A stretch of DNA of 64,000 bases from positions 16,955-80,954 of the forward strand of contig JAFRNH010000096.1 in the NCBI GenBank assembly GCA_017430235.1. The letters run 5' to 3'. The DNA comes from Paludibacteraceae bacterium (GTDB lineage Bacteria > Bacteroidota > Bacteroidia > Bacteroidales > Paludibacteraceae). This document shows positions 1 to 7,613 of this stretch, piece after piece; the stretch's first letter is position 1, and each line of letters begins with the position of its first letter. The notes below the pieces were generated by a model. It searched no databases. It worked only from the letters and a program-made list of their open reading frames with translations, and had not been told where the DNA came from. A program made the position numbers and the translations under genes.

Positions 1-153
1 CTCTGCGGTAATGGAGAGTGCAATTACCTCTAGATCAGAGAAGGTTGGCACAACACCGCATCGCGCCACATTTCCCTTCTCGTTTACTTGATTTCCTGCG
101 AATTGATTGCAAATTCCAAGGATTTTTCTAAAATTTGTAATGAAGTTGCGCAT
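1..153 (-). CDS. IS982-family-like transposase, N-terminal part (runs off window)
   Basis: Reading the minus strand from an ATG at 153 to the window edge gives 51 uninterrupted codons. The stretch ends in FSDLEVIALSITAE, preceded by NEKGNVARCGVVPT. This 'SDLEViALSlTAE' block is typical of the N-terminus of IS982-family DDE transposases in Bacteroidetes. The catalytic domain would lie outside the window, so I cannot tell whether the element is intact. No clear terminal inverted repeat was recognised between this start and the next gene at 254. Family assignment is by remembered motif only. Confidence 0.7.
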   Translation of the reverse strand, partial: MRNFITNFRKILGICNQFAGNQVNEKGNVARCGVVPTFSDLEVIALSITAE

Positions 154-253
154 ATCTAAGACAATGGTATTTGTTTTATTTTTACATTACTAAAATGCTA
201 AAAATCAAGTAAATACGTAACTTTTTATTATAAATTTAATTCAACCAACAGGT

Positions 254-1486
254 ATGAAGAACATATTATTTGCCCTAATGGCATTGGTTTGCACGGTCTG
301 CCATGCGAACAATTTCAAAGTGGATTCCATCACTTTTAAACATAGACTTTATCAGGATTGCGAGTCCTGCTATCAGCCCGAGGTCGATTATTCAATACCG
401 CAAGTCAAGGCCGTCAACCCTAAACTAAATAGCGTTGCCGAATCCATCAATGCTCTGATTTTAAATTACCTAGATTACGATGACGACATTGAGGTTTTCT
501 CCGATTTCTGTCATGGCGTATCATTCAATTATGAGATGGAAGATGGGTATCTATTGTTGGATATTGAATATATAGGATATGGCGCACACGGCGATGTGGA
601 GAATAGAGAGACCCTCCTTTTTGACTTAAAGACTGGCGATAAAGTGACCTTTAACAAAAATTCCGGCATCCGCGTCCCCTTCGCATCCCTGTTTACGCTA
701 GATGGCTATTTCAAATTCCTAAATTCGCGAAATTGGGATACGTGTGTTTACAACGCATTTTTTGAGGCATATAAAGATTCTTATGAATACGATACGAAAA
801 ATGATACAGTAGCTGAGATAGAAGTGGATTCATCAGAGGTGAATGCTAAAGCTTTCGGTCATGGTAAATATGCTCAATTCCACATAGATTACAATATCGA
901 TGAGAATAACTTCTATTTCTGGAGAGAGTCGTGTTATTATGCTGATTTCTGTTATGCGGAGAGATGTTTTGAACCTGGACATTTCGATGTATGTTTAATT
1001 AAAGAGTTGAAACCTTATCTTAACAAGATAGGGAAAGTGGTTACCAACAAAAAGAAAAGTAGAATTCAGAAAATACTCGCAGCTGTAAGACTCAAAGAGA
1101 CAGTGAGCAGTCGAATGTTTTTCGAAGTTTCAAATTGGGAATGCGAATACAAAGATTCCCCTGGCAATCTGACAAAAGAAGAAGAGGCAGAAATAATCGC
1201 TTTTAATGAGACTCAAGCATGCAAATACACTCCTTACAAAGTCGCCATCGATTATAGCCATCCTAATAAAATTAAGGGCTATTTGTTTATTGGTGATAAG
1301 AAAGAGGGAATCACCGGCTACCAGCAAGACGGAACTACGTATTTGAAGTCTAAACAGTCAGATTGGAGTTTCAACTTTACAGAAGAGGAGAGAGAAAATG
1401 GTCTCGGAGAATATGTTTTTGAAAGGAAGGACGAAGGTGGAGATGGCATCATTGTCGGTTGCAACACCTCAGACGACCCTTATTGA
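254..1486 (+). CDS. Secreted protein of unknown function, weakly DUF3298/RsiV-like
   Basis: 410 residues. An N-terminal signal peptide of about 19 residues (MKNILFALMALVCTVCHA) predicts export to the periplasm. The mature part is acidic and rich in cysteines, with pairs such as CESC near residue 37 and CYYADFCYAERC near 228. A stretch reading 'LLFDLKTGDKVTF' near residue 125, followed by a SLF motif, resembles the core of DUF3298-type (RsiV-like) domains. That match is weak and I do not assign a function. The C-terminal half (about 290-410) has no recognised domain. The gene stands alone between the IS fragment and a noncoding block, so context gives no help. Confidence 0.6.
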   Translation: MKNILFALMALVCTVCHANNFKVDSITFKHRLYQDCESCYQPEVDYSIPQVKAVNPKLNSVAESINALILNYLDYDDDIEVFSDFCHGVSFNYEMEDGYLLLDIEYIGYGAHGDVENRETLLFDLKTGDKVTFNKNSGIRVPFASLFTLDGYFKFLNSRNWDTCVYNAFFEAYKDSYEYDTKNDTVAEIEVDSSEVNAKAFGHGKYAQFHIDYNIDENNFYFWRESCYYADFCYAERCFEPGHFDVCLIKELKPYLNKIGKVVTNKKKSRIQKILAAVRLKETVSSRMFFEVSNWECEYKDSPGNLTKEEEAEIIAFNETQACKYTPYKVAIDYSHPNKIKGYLFIGDKKEGITGYQQDGTTYLKSKQSDWSFNFTEEERENGLGEYVFERKDEGGDGIIVGCNTSDDPY

Positions 1487-1559
1487 ATAGATTAGTTCGA
1501 TAGAGGTGAAAGTGTTTCATGATTTAGATTTCATAAATTGGAGTGAGATGTTGTCTTTG

Positions 1560-1775
1560 CATCGATGGTTAGACTGAAAGCCTTCCCTGCTAGTAACCGA
1601 TTGCACCGCAGGTGCTGTCTGTGGGTGTCTGAGACATGGGAAAAGGCAGGAAGCCTTCGTATCGACGGTATTAGGGGTGGTTTCCAGCCACGTGGCCACC
1701 TGTCATGACTACCAGGCACTACGTACCCGGTTACTAATAGGTTTGGCTTCCAGCCAATCCCTTCTGCCTCATTTT
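1560..1775. other. GC-rich structured noncoding block
   Basis: Roughly 215 bases noticeably richer in G+C than the AT-rich flanks. It is dense in short inverted repeats. On the minus strand two similar hairpins share a CTGGAA apex: TTGGCTGGAAGCCAA (about 1752-1766) and GTGGCTGGAAACCAC (about 1679-1693). CTAGTAACCG near 1599 is mirrored by CGGTTACTAATAG near 1729. No reading frame gives a recognisable protein. It separates a complete secreted-protein gene from a 5'-truncated DUF1016 fragment. It may be a structured RNA, the end of a mobile element or the remnant of one. Confidence 0.45.
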
Positions 1776-1819
1776 TATTCTATAACGCTGATTTCAGATA
1801 AACAAGAAAAGTTAAATGA

Positions 1820-2125
1820 GACTTGAAAAAGGGACAAATAACACATCAAGATGTTGGGCAAATGGATATGTATGTACGTATGTATGACGACTTGAAGCGT
1901 ACCGAGGGCGACAACCCCACTGTTGGTATTGTGCTTTGCAGCGAAACGAGCAAAGACATTGCCCGTTATTCTGTTTTGCACGACAATAAAAATCTGTTTG
2001 CTGCCAAATATATGCCTTTAATGCCCACCGAGGAAGAACTTAGACGTGAAATTGAGCAACAGAAAGTGTTGTTTCAATTGCAACATAAAGAATTGAATAC
2101 TAACGACAAAAACAGTATTAAATGA
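1820..2125 (+). pseudogene. C-terminal fragment of a DUF1016 (YhcG-type PDDEXK) nuclease-like protein
   Basis: About 100 codons matching only the C-terminal end of Bacteroidetes DUF1016 proteins: DLKKGQITHQDVGQMDMYV, then PTVGIVLCSET, then YSVLHDNKNLFAAKY and a PTEEELRREIEQQK tail. Full-length members are about 330-370 residues, so roughly two thirds is missing. Homology starts at GAC-TTG (1820) directly after an in-frame TGA (1817), and there is no ATG at the natural position. The break abuts the GC-rich block, which suggests an insertion or deletion. Such proteins are often found with restriction or toxin-type loci, but no partner is visible here. Most likely non-functional. Confidence 0.75.
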
Positions 2126-2248
2126 AGTAATTTTTTTTGTTGGGGTAACATATTGTTAATCATAGCGTTTACTATTTGTCCGGAGAACTCTGAAACGTAG
2201 GGAATTTCAAAATTCACATCGATGAACAGATTAGTGATTTGATTTCCG

Positions 2249-2449
2249 ATGCAGGACCCAGCCGACTCGTGTCAGATCCGCATTCTCGAAATCTATGCCA
2301 ACGACGCCGTCTATCAAGCCCACCTGAAAACCGACCATTTCCAGAAATACAAGCAAGGCACACTCAAAATGGTGAAGTCGCTCAAGCTCAACACTATGCA
2401 TCCGATGGACAAAGAGATGATGAAGGCGATGTTTGGGAAGATGAGGTGA
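2249..2449 (+). pseudogene. Fragment of an antibiotic-biosynthesis-monooxygenase (ABM) domain protein
   Basis: 66 codons beginning MQDPADSCQIRILEIYANDA and ending KSLKLNTMHPMDKEMM. This matches the C-terminal two thirds of small ABM-fold (YgiN-like) quinol monooxygenases, in which 'ILEIYAdeaaYqaHl.t.HF.kYk.gT..mVksL' is conserved. Intact members are about 95-105 residues; the first beta strand and helix are missing here. The upstream sequence (2126-2248) has no matching frame. Another frame is also open over the region, but only this one has family character. Probably a decayed gene next to the stress island to its right. Confidence 0.65.
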
Positions 2450-2477
2450 GATTTGTGATTTTATTGAAGGTTCAACA

Positions 2478-2918
2478 CTACGCCGCCTTCCACCAACTCA
2501 CAAAATAGCGCAGTCCTGCAATGGATAGCGCTACACCGAGTCCGGGGTAGAATGCTGCAAAAAACTCTTTCGGAATGCCTGGTATAAATTTCAGACTGAT
2601 GCCAAGTCCCATCATGAAAAAGATGAGAAGATAGCCTCGTAGGTCAAAAAAGGCGAATAGGGATTTCTTCTGTTCCGGGAAATTCAATATGCGGGCTGTA
2701 TATCGCTTTATAAACCCATTGAACATCAGCGAAAAAAGTGCGGCAACCGCCACCGCTATCAAAAGAAGCCACCAGACTCTTTCTGGGTGAGTCATTTTTA
2801 CTTGTAATAGGGATTGTATGCCCGTGGTCAGTATCTTCACCCCCGGACCCAACCAGCAGAGCACCTGCATCAACAGCAAGTGCTTCTTGTTGACTGGAAT
2901 TATTGTATCGATATTCAT
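2478..2918 (-). CDS. Small integral membrane protein, unknown function
   Basis: 146 residues with about four hydrophobic segments (near 10-38, 47-70, 88-108 and 118-140), so probably an inner-membrane protein. No catalytic motif is recognised. It is the last gene of a minus-strand set gpx, ohrR-like, 64-residue protein, then this gene, with gaps of 2, 20 and 25 bases. Expression with peroxide/thiol-stress genes is therefore likely, but the biochemical role is unknown. Confidence 0.65.
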   Translation of the reverse strand: MNIDTIIPVNKKHLLLMQVLCWLGPGVKILTTGIQSLLQVKMTHPERVWWLLLIAVAVAALFSLMFNGFIKRYTARILNFPEQKKSLFAFFDLRGYLLIFFMMGLGISLKFIPGIPKEFFAAFYPGLGVALSIAGLRYFVSWWKAA

Positions 2919-2943
2919 ACTTTTATAATTTGGTTTGCAAAAT

Positions 2944-3138
2944 CTATTCGTTATCCTGGTATTTATTAAACTGATACTTCGAACGTAGTTCTTCCTGTTT
3001 CTCGGCAGGAAGCGAAGTGAAATAGGCTTTCCACCCTGGACAGAAGTTGATATGCCACCGCCAAAAACGTCCTAATAGCGATTTGGTTTTCTTTTCGTAA
3101 TGCTCACGAAATTTACAATTTTCACACGTTTGTGCCAT
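2944..3138 (-). CDS. Small conserved cysteine-containing protein
   Basis: 64 residues starting MAQTCENCKFREHYEKK, with a CxxC pair at residues 5 and 8 and a third cysteine in INFCPGWK. It is basic and rich in aromatics, with no signal peptide. It sits between the MarR/OhrR-like regulator (20 bases upstream) and a membrane protein (25 bases downstream), which supports it as a real gene of the same operon. The CxxC could bind metal or act in thiol redox chemistry; that is inference. Confidence 0.6.
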   Translation of the reverse strand: MAQTCENCKFREHYEKKTKSLLGRFWRWHINFCPGWKAYFTSLPAEKQEELRSKYQFNKYQDNE

Positions 3139-3158
3139 AATGACCTGTTTTTATAATG

Positions 3159-3620
3159 TTAACAATTTTGACATTTACTTTCAATTTTCTTCAGTCCCTC
3201 AATAAGCTGGTCGAGCAACGGGATGATCGCCTTCAATTCGTCTGCCGAGCCAACCTGTTCCATGATGCTCTCACCCAAACACTTGGGCACGTCGGCCACC
3301 TTGTCGCGAAGATCTATACCCTTGTCTGTCAACGACACAATCCGCTGACGCGTGTCCTGCTCCCCGCGCTGACGGATGACGAGTTCCGCTTTTTCCATGC
3401 GTTGCAACAGAGGTGTCACCGTGTTCGTGTCGAGCATCAGTCGCTTGGCGATGTCGCATACCGGCTGATGGTCCTGTTCCCACAGCACGAGCAACACAAG
3501 ATACTGCGGATAGGTGATGCCTATCGGTGCGAAATAGGGCTGATAGGCCTTCATGGTGAGGTGCGCCGCCGAATAGAGACGGAAGCAAAGCTGGTTGTCT
3601 AACTTAAGCTGTTCGTACAT
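3159..3620 (-). CDS. MarR-family regulator of the OhrR (organic peroxide sensor) type
   Basis: 153 residues with the MarR winged-helix layout: dimerisation helices at both ends and a recognition region around 'RLMLDTNTVTPLLQRMEKAELV' (about residues 60-81). Cys12 in LDNQLCFRLYSA sits where OhrR proteins carry the peroxide-reactive cysteine. A tail ending CQNC adds two more cysteines. OhrR repressors release DNA when this cysteine is oxidised by organic hydroperoxides. The gene starts 2 bases after the gpx stop, so it is probably autoregulated with gpx through the palindromes at 4153-4206. Whether it senses peroxide or another electrophile cannot be decided from sequence. Confidence 0.85.
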   Translation of the reverse strand: MYEQLKLDNQLCFRLYSAAHLTMKAYQPYFAPIGITYPQYLVLLVLWEQDHQPVCDIAKRLMLDTNTVTPLLQRMEKAELVIRQRGEQDTRQRIVSLTDKGIDLRDKVADVPKCLGESIMEQVGSADELKAIIPLLDQLIEGLKKIESKCQNC

Positions 3621-3622
3621 AC

Positions 3623-4096
3623 CTAGAGCAATTTAAGAATATCCTTTTCAATATCTTCCGGTTTGGTGGTAGGTGCATAACGTTCGATCACGTTACCGTC
3701 ACGGTCGATGAGGAACTTGGTGAAGTTCCATTTAATAGCACTGCCCAACAAACCGCCTTTTTGCTTTTTAAGCCATTTATAAAGCGGATCGGCTTCGTTA
3801 CCGTTCACTTTGATCTTAGCGAACTGAGGGAAGGTGACATCATATTTCAGCTGGCAAAAGTTCACAATCTCCTCTTCCGTGCCAGGCGCTTGTCCCGCAA
3901 ACTGGTTGCATGGGAAATCCAATACGACAAAACCTTGTCCCTCATGCTTCTTGTACAACGCCTCCAGCCCTTCATACTGCGGCGTGAATCCGCAACCTGT
4001 AGCCGTGTTGACAACTAAAAGAACCTTCCCTTTGTATTCCGCCAGACTAACTGGCTCCTTCTTGGTGTTGAGCACCGTAAAATCATATATACCCAT
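3623..4096 (-). CDS. Glutathione peroxidase family protein (thiol peroxidase)
   Basis: 157 residues from the ATG at 4096, which places MGIYDFTV at the N-terminus as in homologues. An upstream in-frame ATG at 4132 would add 12 non-conserved residues. The peroxidatic cysteine lies in TATGCGFTPQ (C35), followed by the family motif FPCNQFAGQ (about 61-69) and KWNFTKFLIDRDG near the C-terminus. It is the cysteine form, which usually uses thioredoxin rather than glutathione. It reduces peroxides in the cytoplasm. First gene of a set with the OhrR-like regulator, which fits induction by peroxide. Confidence 0.93.
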   Translation of the reverse strand: MGIYDFTVLNTKKEPVSLAEYKGKVLLVVNTATGCGFTPQYEGLEALYKKHEGQGFVVLDFPCNQFAGQAPGTEEEIVNFCQLKYDVTFPQFAKIKVNGNEADPLYKWLKKQKGGLLGSAIKWNFTKFLIDRDGNVIERYAPTTKPEDIEKDILKLL

Positions 4097-4152
4097 ATCA
4101 TTCGAATTTTTAAGTTTAACATATCTGTACAAAACAACTCACATCGGCGAGA

Positions 4153-4206
4153 TATATCGTACGCGACACAAAATTATGAAAAAATATTTATATCGCAAGC
4201 GACATA
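4153..4206. promoter_or_regulatory. Paired palindromic operator, probably for the OhrR/MarR-type regulator
   Basis: Two related 18-base sites at 4153-4170 and 4189-4206 agree at 15 of 18 positions and are spaced 36 bases start to start. The second is a clear imperfect palindrome (TATATCGCAAGCGACATA, arms TATaTCGC and GCGAcATA). They lie in the divergent region between gpx-ohrR (minus) and the flavoprotein gene (plus). Duplicated inverted repeats in front of an autoregulated MarR-family gene are typical operators. Binding by this particular regulator is inferred. Confidence 0.65.
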
Positions 4207-4316
4207 TCTAAAAATTAACGCAATTTAACTTTCGAATCATCATTTTCTACGTCAGAAAAGTATGGCAACATGCAGATTTTCAAGGACAAAATTCTGTAAT
4301 ATTGACAATAATTTGA

Positions 4317-4324
4317 TATATTTG
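4317..4324 (+). promoter_or_regulatory. Bacteroidetes -7 box for the flavoprotein gene
   Basis: TATATTTG matches TAnnTTTG and ends 20 bases before the ATG at 4345. No convincing -33 element was seen. Confidence 0.5.
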
Positions 4325-4344
4325 AAAACACAAAAATATACTTT

Positions 4345-5004
4345 ATGAAGAGAATCATCATTATCGACGGTGGACCGCGCAAGACGTTCAATACCGCATC
4401 TATGCTAAAGAAGTTTGCAGAAGGAGCGAACTCAGCAAGTGAAGAGATTGAAGTGAAGAGTTATCGTCTCTATGAAATCGACTACAAGGGTTGTATGTCG
4501 TGTATGGCCTGTAAAATCAAAGGGAAGGCGGTGAACATCTGTAAGTTTAAGGATGGCCTCACACCAATATTGAACGAAATAGCGGAAGCAGACGGACTTG
4601 TGCTTGGATCACCCAACTATTTCGGAGAAGTCACCGGACAAATGCGAGCTTTCTTAGAGCGTTTGGCATTCCCTTGGCTTTCGTACAACGATTATAGCAA
4701 CACTGCGCCCAAACGTATGTCCGTAGTGCTAATTGAAACACAGAACGGCACCCAAGAGTACAACAACTGCAACGGCTACGGTTCGATGGAATATTGCATC
4801 ACCCAGGCACTCGGAGAACCCGAAAAACTGATTGCCTACAACACCTATCAAGTTAAGAACTACGCCAATTATGAGTTAGCAGGATTCTCGGAAGAGGAGA
4901 AGCGGAAGTATCGCGACGAGCATTGGGAAGACGACTTGCAACAAGCCTACGACGCAGGACGACGGATGGCGGGGAAGATAATTGAACCAATTACCAACAA
5001 ATGA
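4345..5004 (+). CDS. Flavodoxin-fold NAD(P)H-dependent FMN oxidoreductase with cysteine motif
   Basis: 219 residues. It begins with a flavodoxin-like beta strand and phosphate-binding loop (MKRIIIIDGGPRKTFNTASM). It carries KGCMSCMACK with cysteines at 50, 53, 56 and 66. The stretch GLVLGSPNYFGEVTGQMRAFLER (split over residues 88-110) is typical of NADPH-dependent FMN reductases and iron-sulfur flavoproteins. The spacing CX2CX2CX9C is longer than the compact cluster motif of classical Isf proteins, so presence of an Fe-S cluster is uncertain. It is divergent from gpx-ohrR and shares the palindromic operator region, suggesting a role in reducing quinones or electrophiles under redox stress. 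Substrate unknown. Confidence 0.8.
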   Translation: MKRIIIIDGGPRKTFNTASMLKKFAEGANSASEEIEVKSYRLYEIDYKGCMSCMACKIKGKAVNICKFKDGLTPILNEIAEADGLVLGSPNYFGEVTGQMRAFLERLAFPWLSYNDYSNTAPKRMSVVLIETQNGTQEYNNCNGYGSMEYCITQALGEPEKLIAYNTYQVKNYANYELAGFSEEEKRKYRDEHWEDDLQQAYDAGRRMAGKIIEPITNK

Positions 5005-5011
5005 AAAATCC

Positions 5012-5058
5012 GAGGACAAGAATGAGCAAATTTGTTTGCTTTTTTTTGATTTGTCCTC
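5012..5058 (+). terminator. Nested hairpin terminator
   Basis: An inner hairpin AGCAAA-TTTG-TTTGCT (5025-5040) is followed by seven T. An outer pair GAGGACAA (5012-5019) and TTGTCCTC (5051-5058) encloses it. It lies just after the flavoprotein stop at 5004. Confidence 0.75.
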
Positions 5059-5075
5059 ATCTTAACATATATTTG
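5045..5075 (+). promoter_or_regulatory. Promoter of the TonB-dependent receptor gene
   Basis: TTTG (5045-5048), 19 bases, TATATTTG (5068-5075). This is a near-ideal Bacteroidetes promoter 31 bases before the ATG at 5107. It overlaps the 3' arm of the upstream terminator. Confidence 0.7.
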
Positions 5076-5106
5076 TAGTTATTATTGAAACGAACTAGCA
5101 TAAAAG

Positions 5107-7554
5107 ATGAGACATTTCAAACTAATATATGTACTAACAGCACTTTCATGGATATGTTGCGTGAGCACCGCAAACGCCCAAAAAACGCAAGAGCCAAAAG
5201 AGCAGGAGAAAGAGCAGGAGAAAGAGAAAGTCGAACTAAAGACATGGACAGAGATCCATAACGGAAATGAGGTTACCCTAAGAGAGGTAACGATGGACAC
5301 ACTAGCAGCATGGCTAAATAGCGACGATACAATACCCGACGACCCCATCATGCACTTTCTACGTGAGTTTGTCGTCATCGCCAACACTCGTGATAGCAAA
5401 TCATTGCAGGAGCAATCTGTTGCCTTCACCTCTTTTGGTGCCGATCAACTGGAATTGAGAGAGATAAAATCCATCAAAGATGTCAGCGGAAACACACCAA
5501 ACTTCTTCATGCCTGATTTCGGTTCCAGTATGACATCCGCCATATTCGTGAGAGGATTCGGTTCTATCGTTGGAGTTCCCGTTGTTGGTATGAACGTGGA
5601 TAACGTTCCTACGCTCAACAAGAATGCATTCGATGCCGACCTGTTTGATGTAGAGCGTATTGAAATGCTACGTGGACCACAAGGAACATCCACCGGTCGT
5701 AATTCCATGATGGGTGTATTGAACGTCTATACACTATCACCACTCAACTATCAAGGAACACGTGTTTCGGCCGACTATTCCACAGCCAACACCGTTAAAC
5801 TAAAAGCATCTACCTACCAAAAGCCTAAAGACAATTTCGGTTTTTCAGTGGCTGCCAACTATAAACATACAGATGGATTCTTTATCAATGAATACAAAGG
5901 TTCCCCATGCGATCCTCATAATAGTTTCAGCGCCAGAGGTCGTATCATCTGGTCGCCAAAAGAGAAATTCACTGTCGACAACGTTGTTTCCGGAGGTTAC
6001 TTGGCAGAAGGTGGTTTCCCATACGCATTCACCGACCGCTACGATCAGACGCAACCCATTGCATACGATGGAGATAACAGATACAAAAGGGCTACCATAT
6101 CAGACGGATTGGTGATTCAATATCGATACGAAAAATTCATTTTCAACAGTATCACAGGTTACCAATTTCTATCCGACAAGATGTTTTTGGACCCTGACTA
6201 TATGACAAAATCCATTATAACAAGAGATGAGAAGCAAAAAGAACACGCCTTCTCCCACGAATTCAACTTCCGTTCCACCATCAACCAAGAACGAAAATGG
6301 AACTGGAAAAACGGATTGTGGGTCTTTTACAAACATAACAAAACCGAGTCACCCATCACCTACCATCAAGACGGGCTCGACTATCTGTTCGGTAGCACGG
6401 TGAACAAAGGTATACAATCAGCACATCCGAATAGCAAACTGACCATTAGTGGCAATGAACTAACAGTCACCAACGACTTTGAAATACCAACCATCGGAAC
6501 TGCCGTTTATCACCAATCTGAGTTCACTCTGAAAAAATGGGACTTGGTGGCAGGTCTCCGTTTAGATTACGAGCACTCCAGACTTGATTACCTGAGTCAA
6601 AATGATATGAGTTACATAGTCTCCCTCTGCATGAACAAAGAGAAAGACATCAAAACTCATTTCTATGGATCACAAACATTATCAGATTTCCAAGTCTTAC
6701 CTAAAATTTCCGCTCAATACAATTTCAACCAATATTGCAACCTATACGCATACGCAGCAAGAGGTCACAAGGCTGGTGGTTTCAACACCCTATTGTTCTC
6801 AGATATCATACAGAACAAAATCATGACCAACATCTTCAACGAGGTAGATGTGAATGTGAAAGAAACTGGGTTGCCTATCTTCGACTATACCCAAAACATT
6901 GCATACGAGTCTGAGCATAGCTGGGACTTCGAGTTTGGTGGTCACTTTCTCTCACCCGAGAAGGTGTTTAACATAGATTTCTCTCTCTTCTACATTCTTT
7001 GTAGAGACCAACAAATACTAACCTTCCCATCAGGTAAGAATTCAGGAAGTATGATTATCAATGCCGACAAAAGCCGAAGCGTTGGTGGAGAGTTCTCCAT
7101 CAACTATCAGCACACTAGCAAAGAGACGCATAACACATTCAACCTGGAAGGATCATACGGTTACTCCAATGCTAAATTCATAGAGTTCAAACACGACGAT
7201 GTTGATTACAGCGGTAATAGAATACCTTTTGCTCCTGCCAACACAATCGGATTGGACATTCAGTATAAGATTAAGTTCCACGAGCCATGGATCACTCATC
7301 TGATTCTTGCAACAGAATGGAAAGGTTACGGAAAGGTGTATTGGAACGAAGACAATCTATACAGCCAACAATTCTATTCATTGTTCAACGCATCCATCAC
7401 ATGGGAGTGGAACAAACTGAACGTAAAAGGATGGTCTAAAAACTTGGCAGACAAAGAATACAACACATATTCGTTCACCAATTTCGGCAATCACTATTGT
7501 CAGAAGGGAAAACCAAGACAAATTGGAATCACAGTCAGCTACAAATTTGAATAA
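5107..7554 (+). CDS. TonB-dependent outer-membrane receptor
   Basis: 815 residues with a signal peptide ending ANA-Q near residue 25. The plug domain (about 90-215) includes IFVRGFGS and IEMLRGPQGTSTGRNSMMGVLNV, the usual plug sequence before the barrel. The barrel runs to an aromatic C-terminus (ITVSYKFE). It imports ligands too large for porins using TonB energy; the ligand is not evident. No SusD-like lipoprotein follows and no carboxypeptidase-regulatory domain precedes the plug, so a siderophore, cofactor or metal-chelate role is more likely than glycans. A charged KEQEKEQEKEK repeat (about 31-41) precedes the plug. Its neighbour is sufS-sufE, which hints at iron or sulfur supply. Confidence 0.9.
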   Translation: MRHFKLIYVLTALSWICCVSTANAQKTQEPKEQEKEQEKEKVELKTWTEIHNGNEVTLREVTMDTLAAWLNSDDTIPDDPIMHFLREFVVIANTRDSKSLQEQSVAFTSFGADQLELREIKSIKDVSGNTPNFFMPDFGSSMTSAIFVRGFGSIVGVPVVGMNVDNVPTLNKNAFDADLFDVERIEMLRGPQGTSTGRNSMMGVLNVYTLSPLNYQGTRVSADYSTANTVKLKASTYQKPKDNFGFSVAANYKHTDGFFINEYKGSPCDPHNSFSARGRIIWSPKEKFTVDNVVSGGYLAEGGFPYAFTDRYDQTQPIAYDGDNRYKRATISDGLVIQYRYEKFIFNSITGYQFLSDKMFLDPDYMTKSIITRDEKQKEHAFSHEFNFRSTINQERKWNWKNGLWVFYKHNKTESPITYHQDGLDYLFGSTVNKGIQSAHPNSKLTISGNELTVTNDFEIPTIGTAVYHQSEFTLKKWDLVAGLRLDYEHSRLDYLSQNDMSYIVSLCMNKEKDIKTHFYGSQTLSDFQVLPKISAQYNFNQYCNLYAYAARGHKAGGFNTLLFSDIIQNKIMTNIFNEVDVNVKETGLPIFDYTQNIAYESEHSWDFEFGGHFLSPEKVFNIDFSLFYILCRDQQILTFPSGKNSGSMIINADKSRSVGGEFSINYQHTSKETHNTFNLEGSYGYSNAKFIEFKHDDVDYSGNRIPFAPANTIGLDIQYKIKFHEPWITHLILATEWKGYGKVYWNEDNLYSQQFYSLFNASITWEWNKLNVKGWSKNLADKEYNTYSFTNFGNHYCQKGKPRQIGITVSYKFE

Positions 7555-7581
7555 AATGCCATTCCTTCAATTGTTTTTTTT

Positions 7582-7589
7582 TAATTTTG
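7582..7589 (+). promoter_or_regulatory. Possible -7 box upstream of sufS
   Basis: TAATTTTG fits TAnnTTTG and lies 24 bases before the ATG. No good -33 element is seen, so sufS may also be read from the receptor gene upstream. Confidence 0.35.
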
Positions 7590-7613
7590 CATGCGTAAAA
7601 AAACAAGTATAAA

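Noticed and set aside
1517-1719. Two minus-strand frames of about 60 codons inside the GC-rich block
   Set aside because: They overlap each other in different frames, are rich in hairpin sequence and show no protein family features; noncoding explains them better.
2239-2508. 89-codon plus frame overlapping the ABM fragment
   Set aside because: The overlapping frame at 2249-2449 has clear ABM family residues; this one has none.
3156-3602. 148-codon plus frame antisense to the OhrR-like gene
   Set aside because: It is the shadow of a well-supported MarR-family gene.
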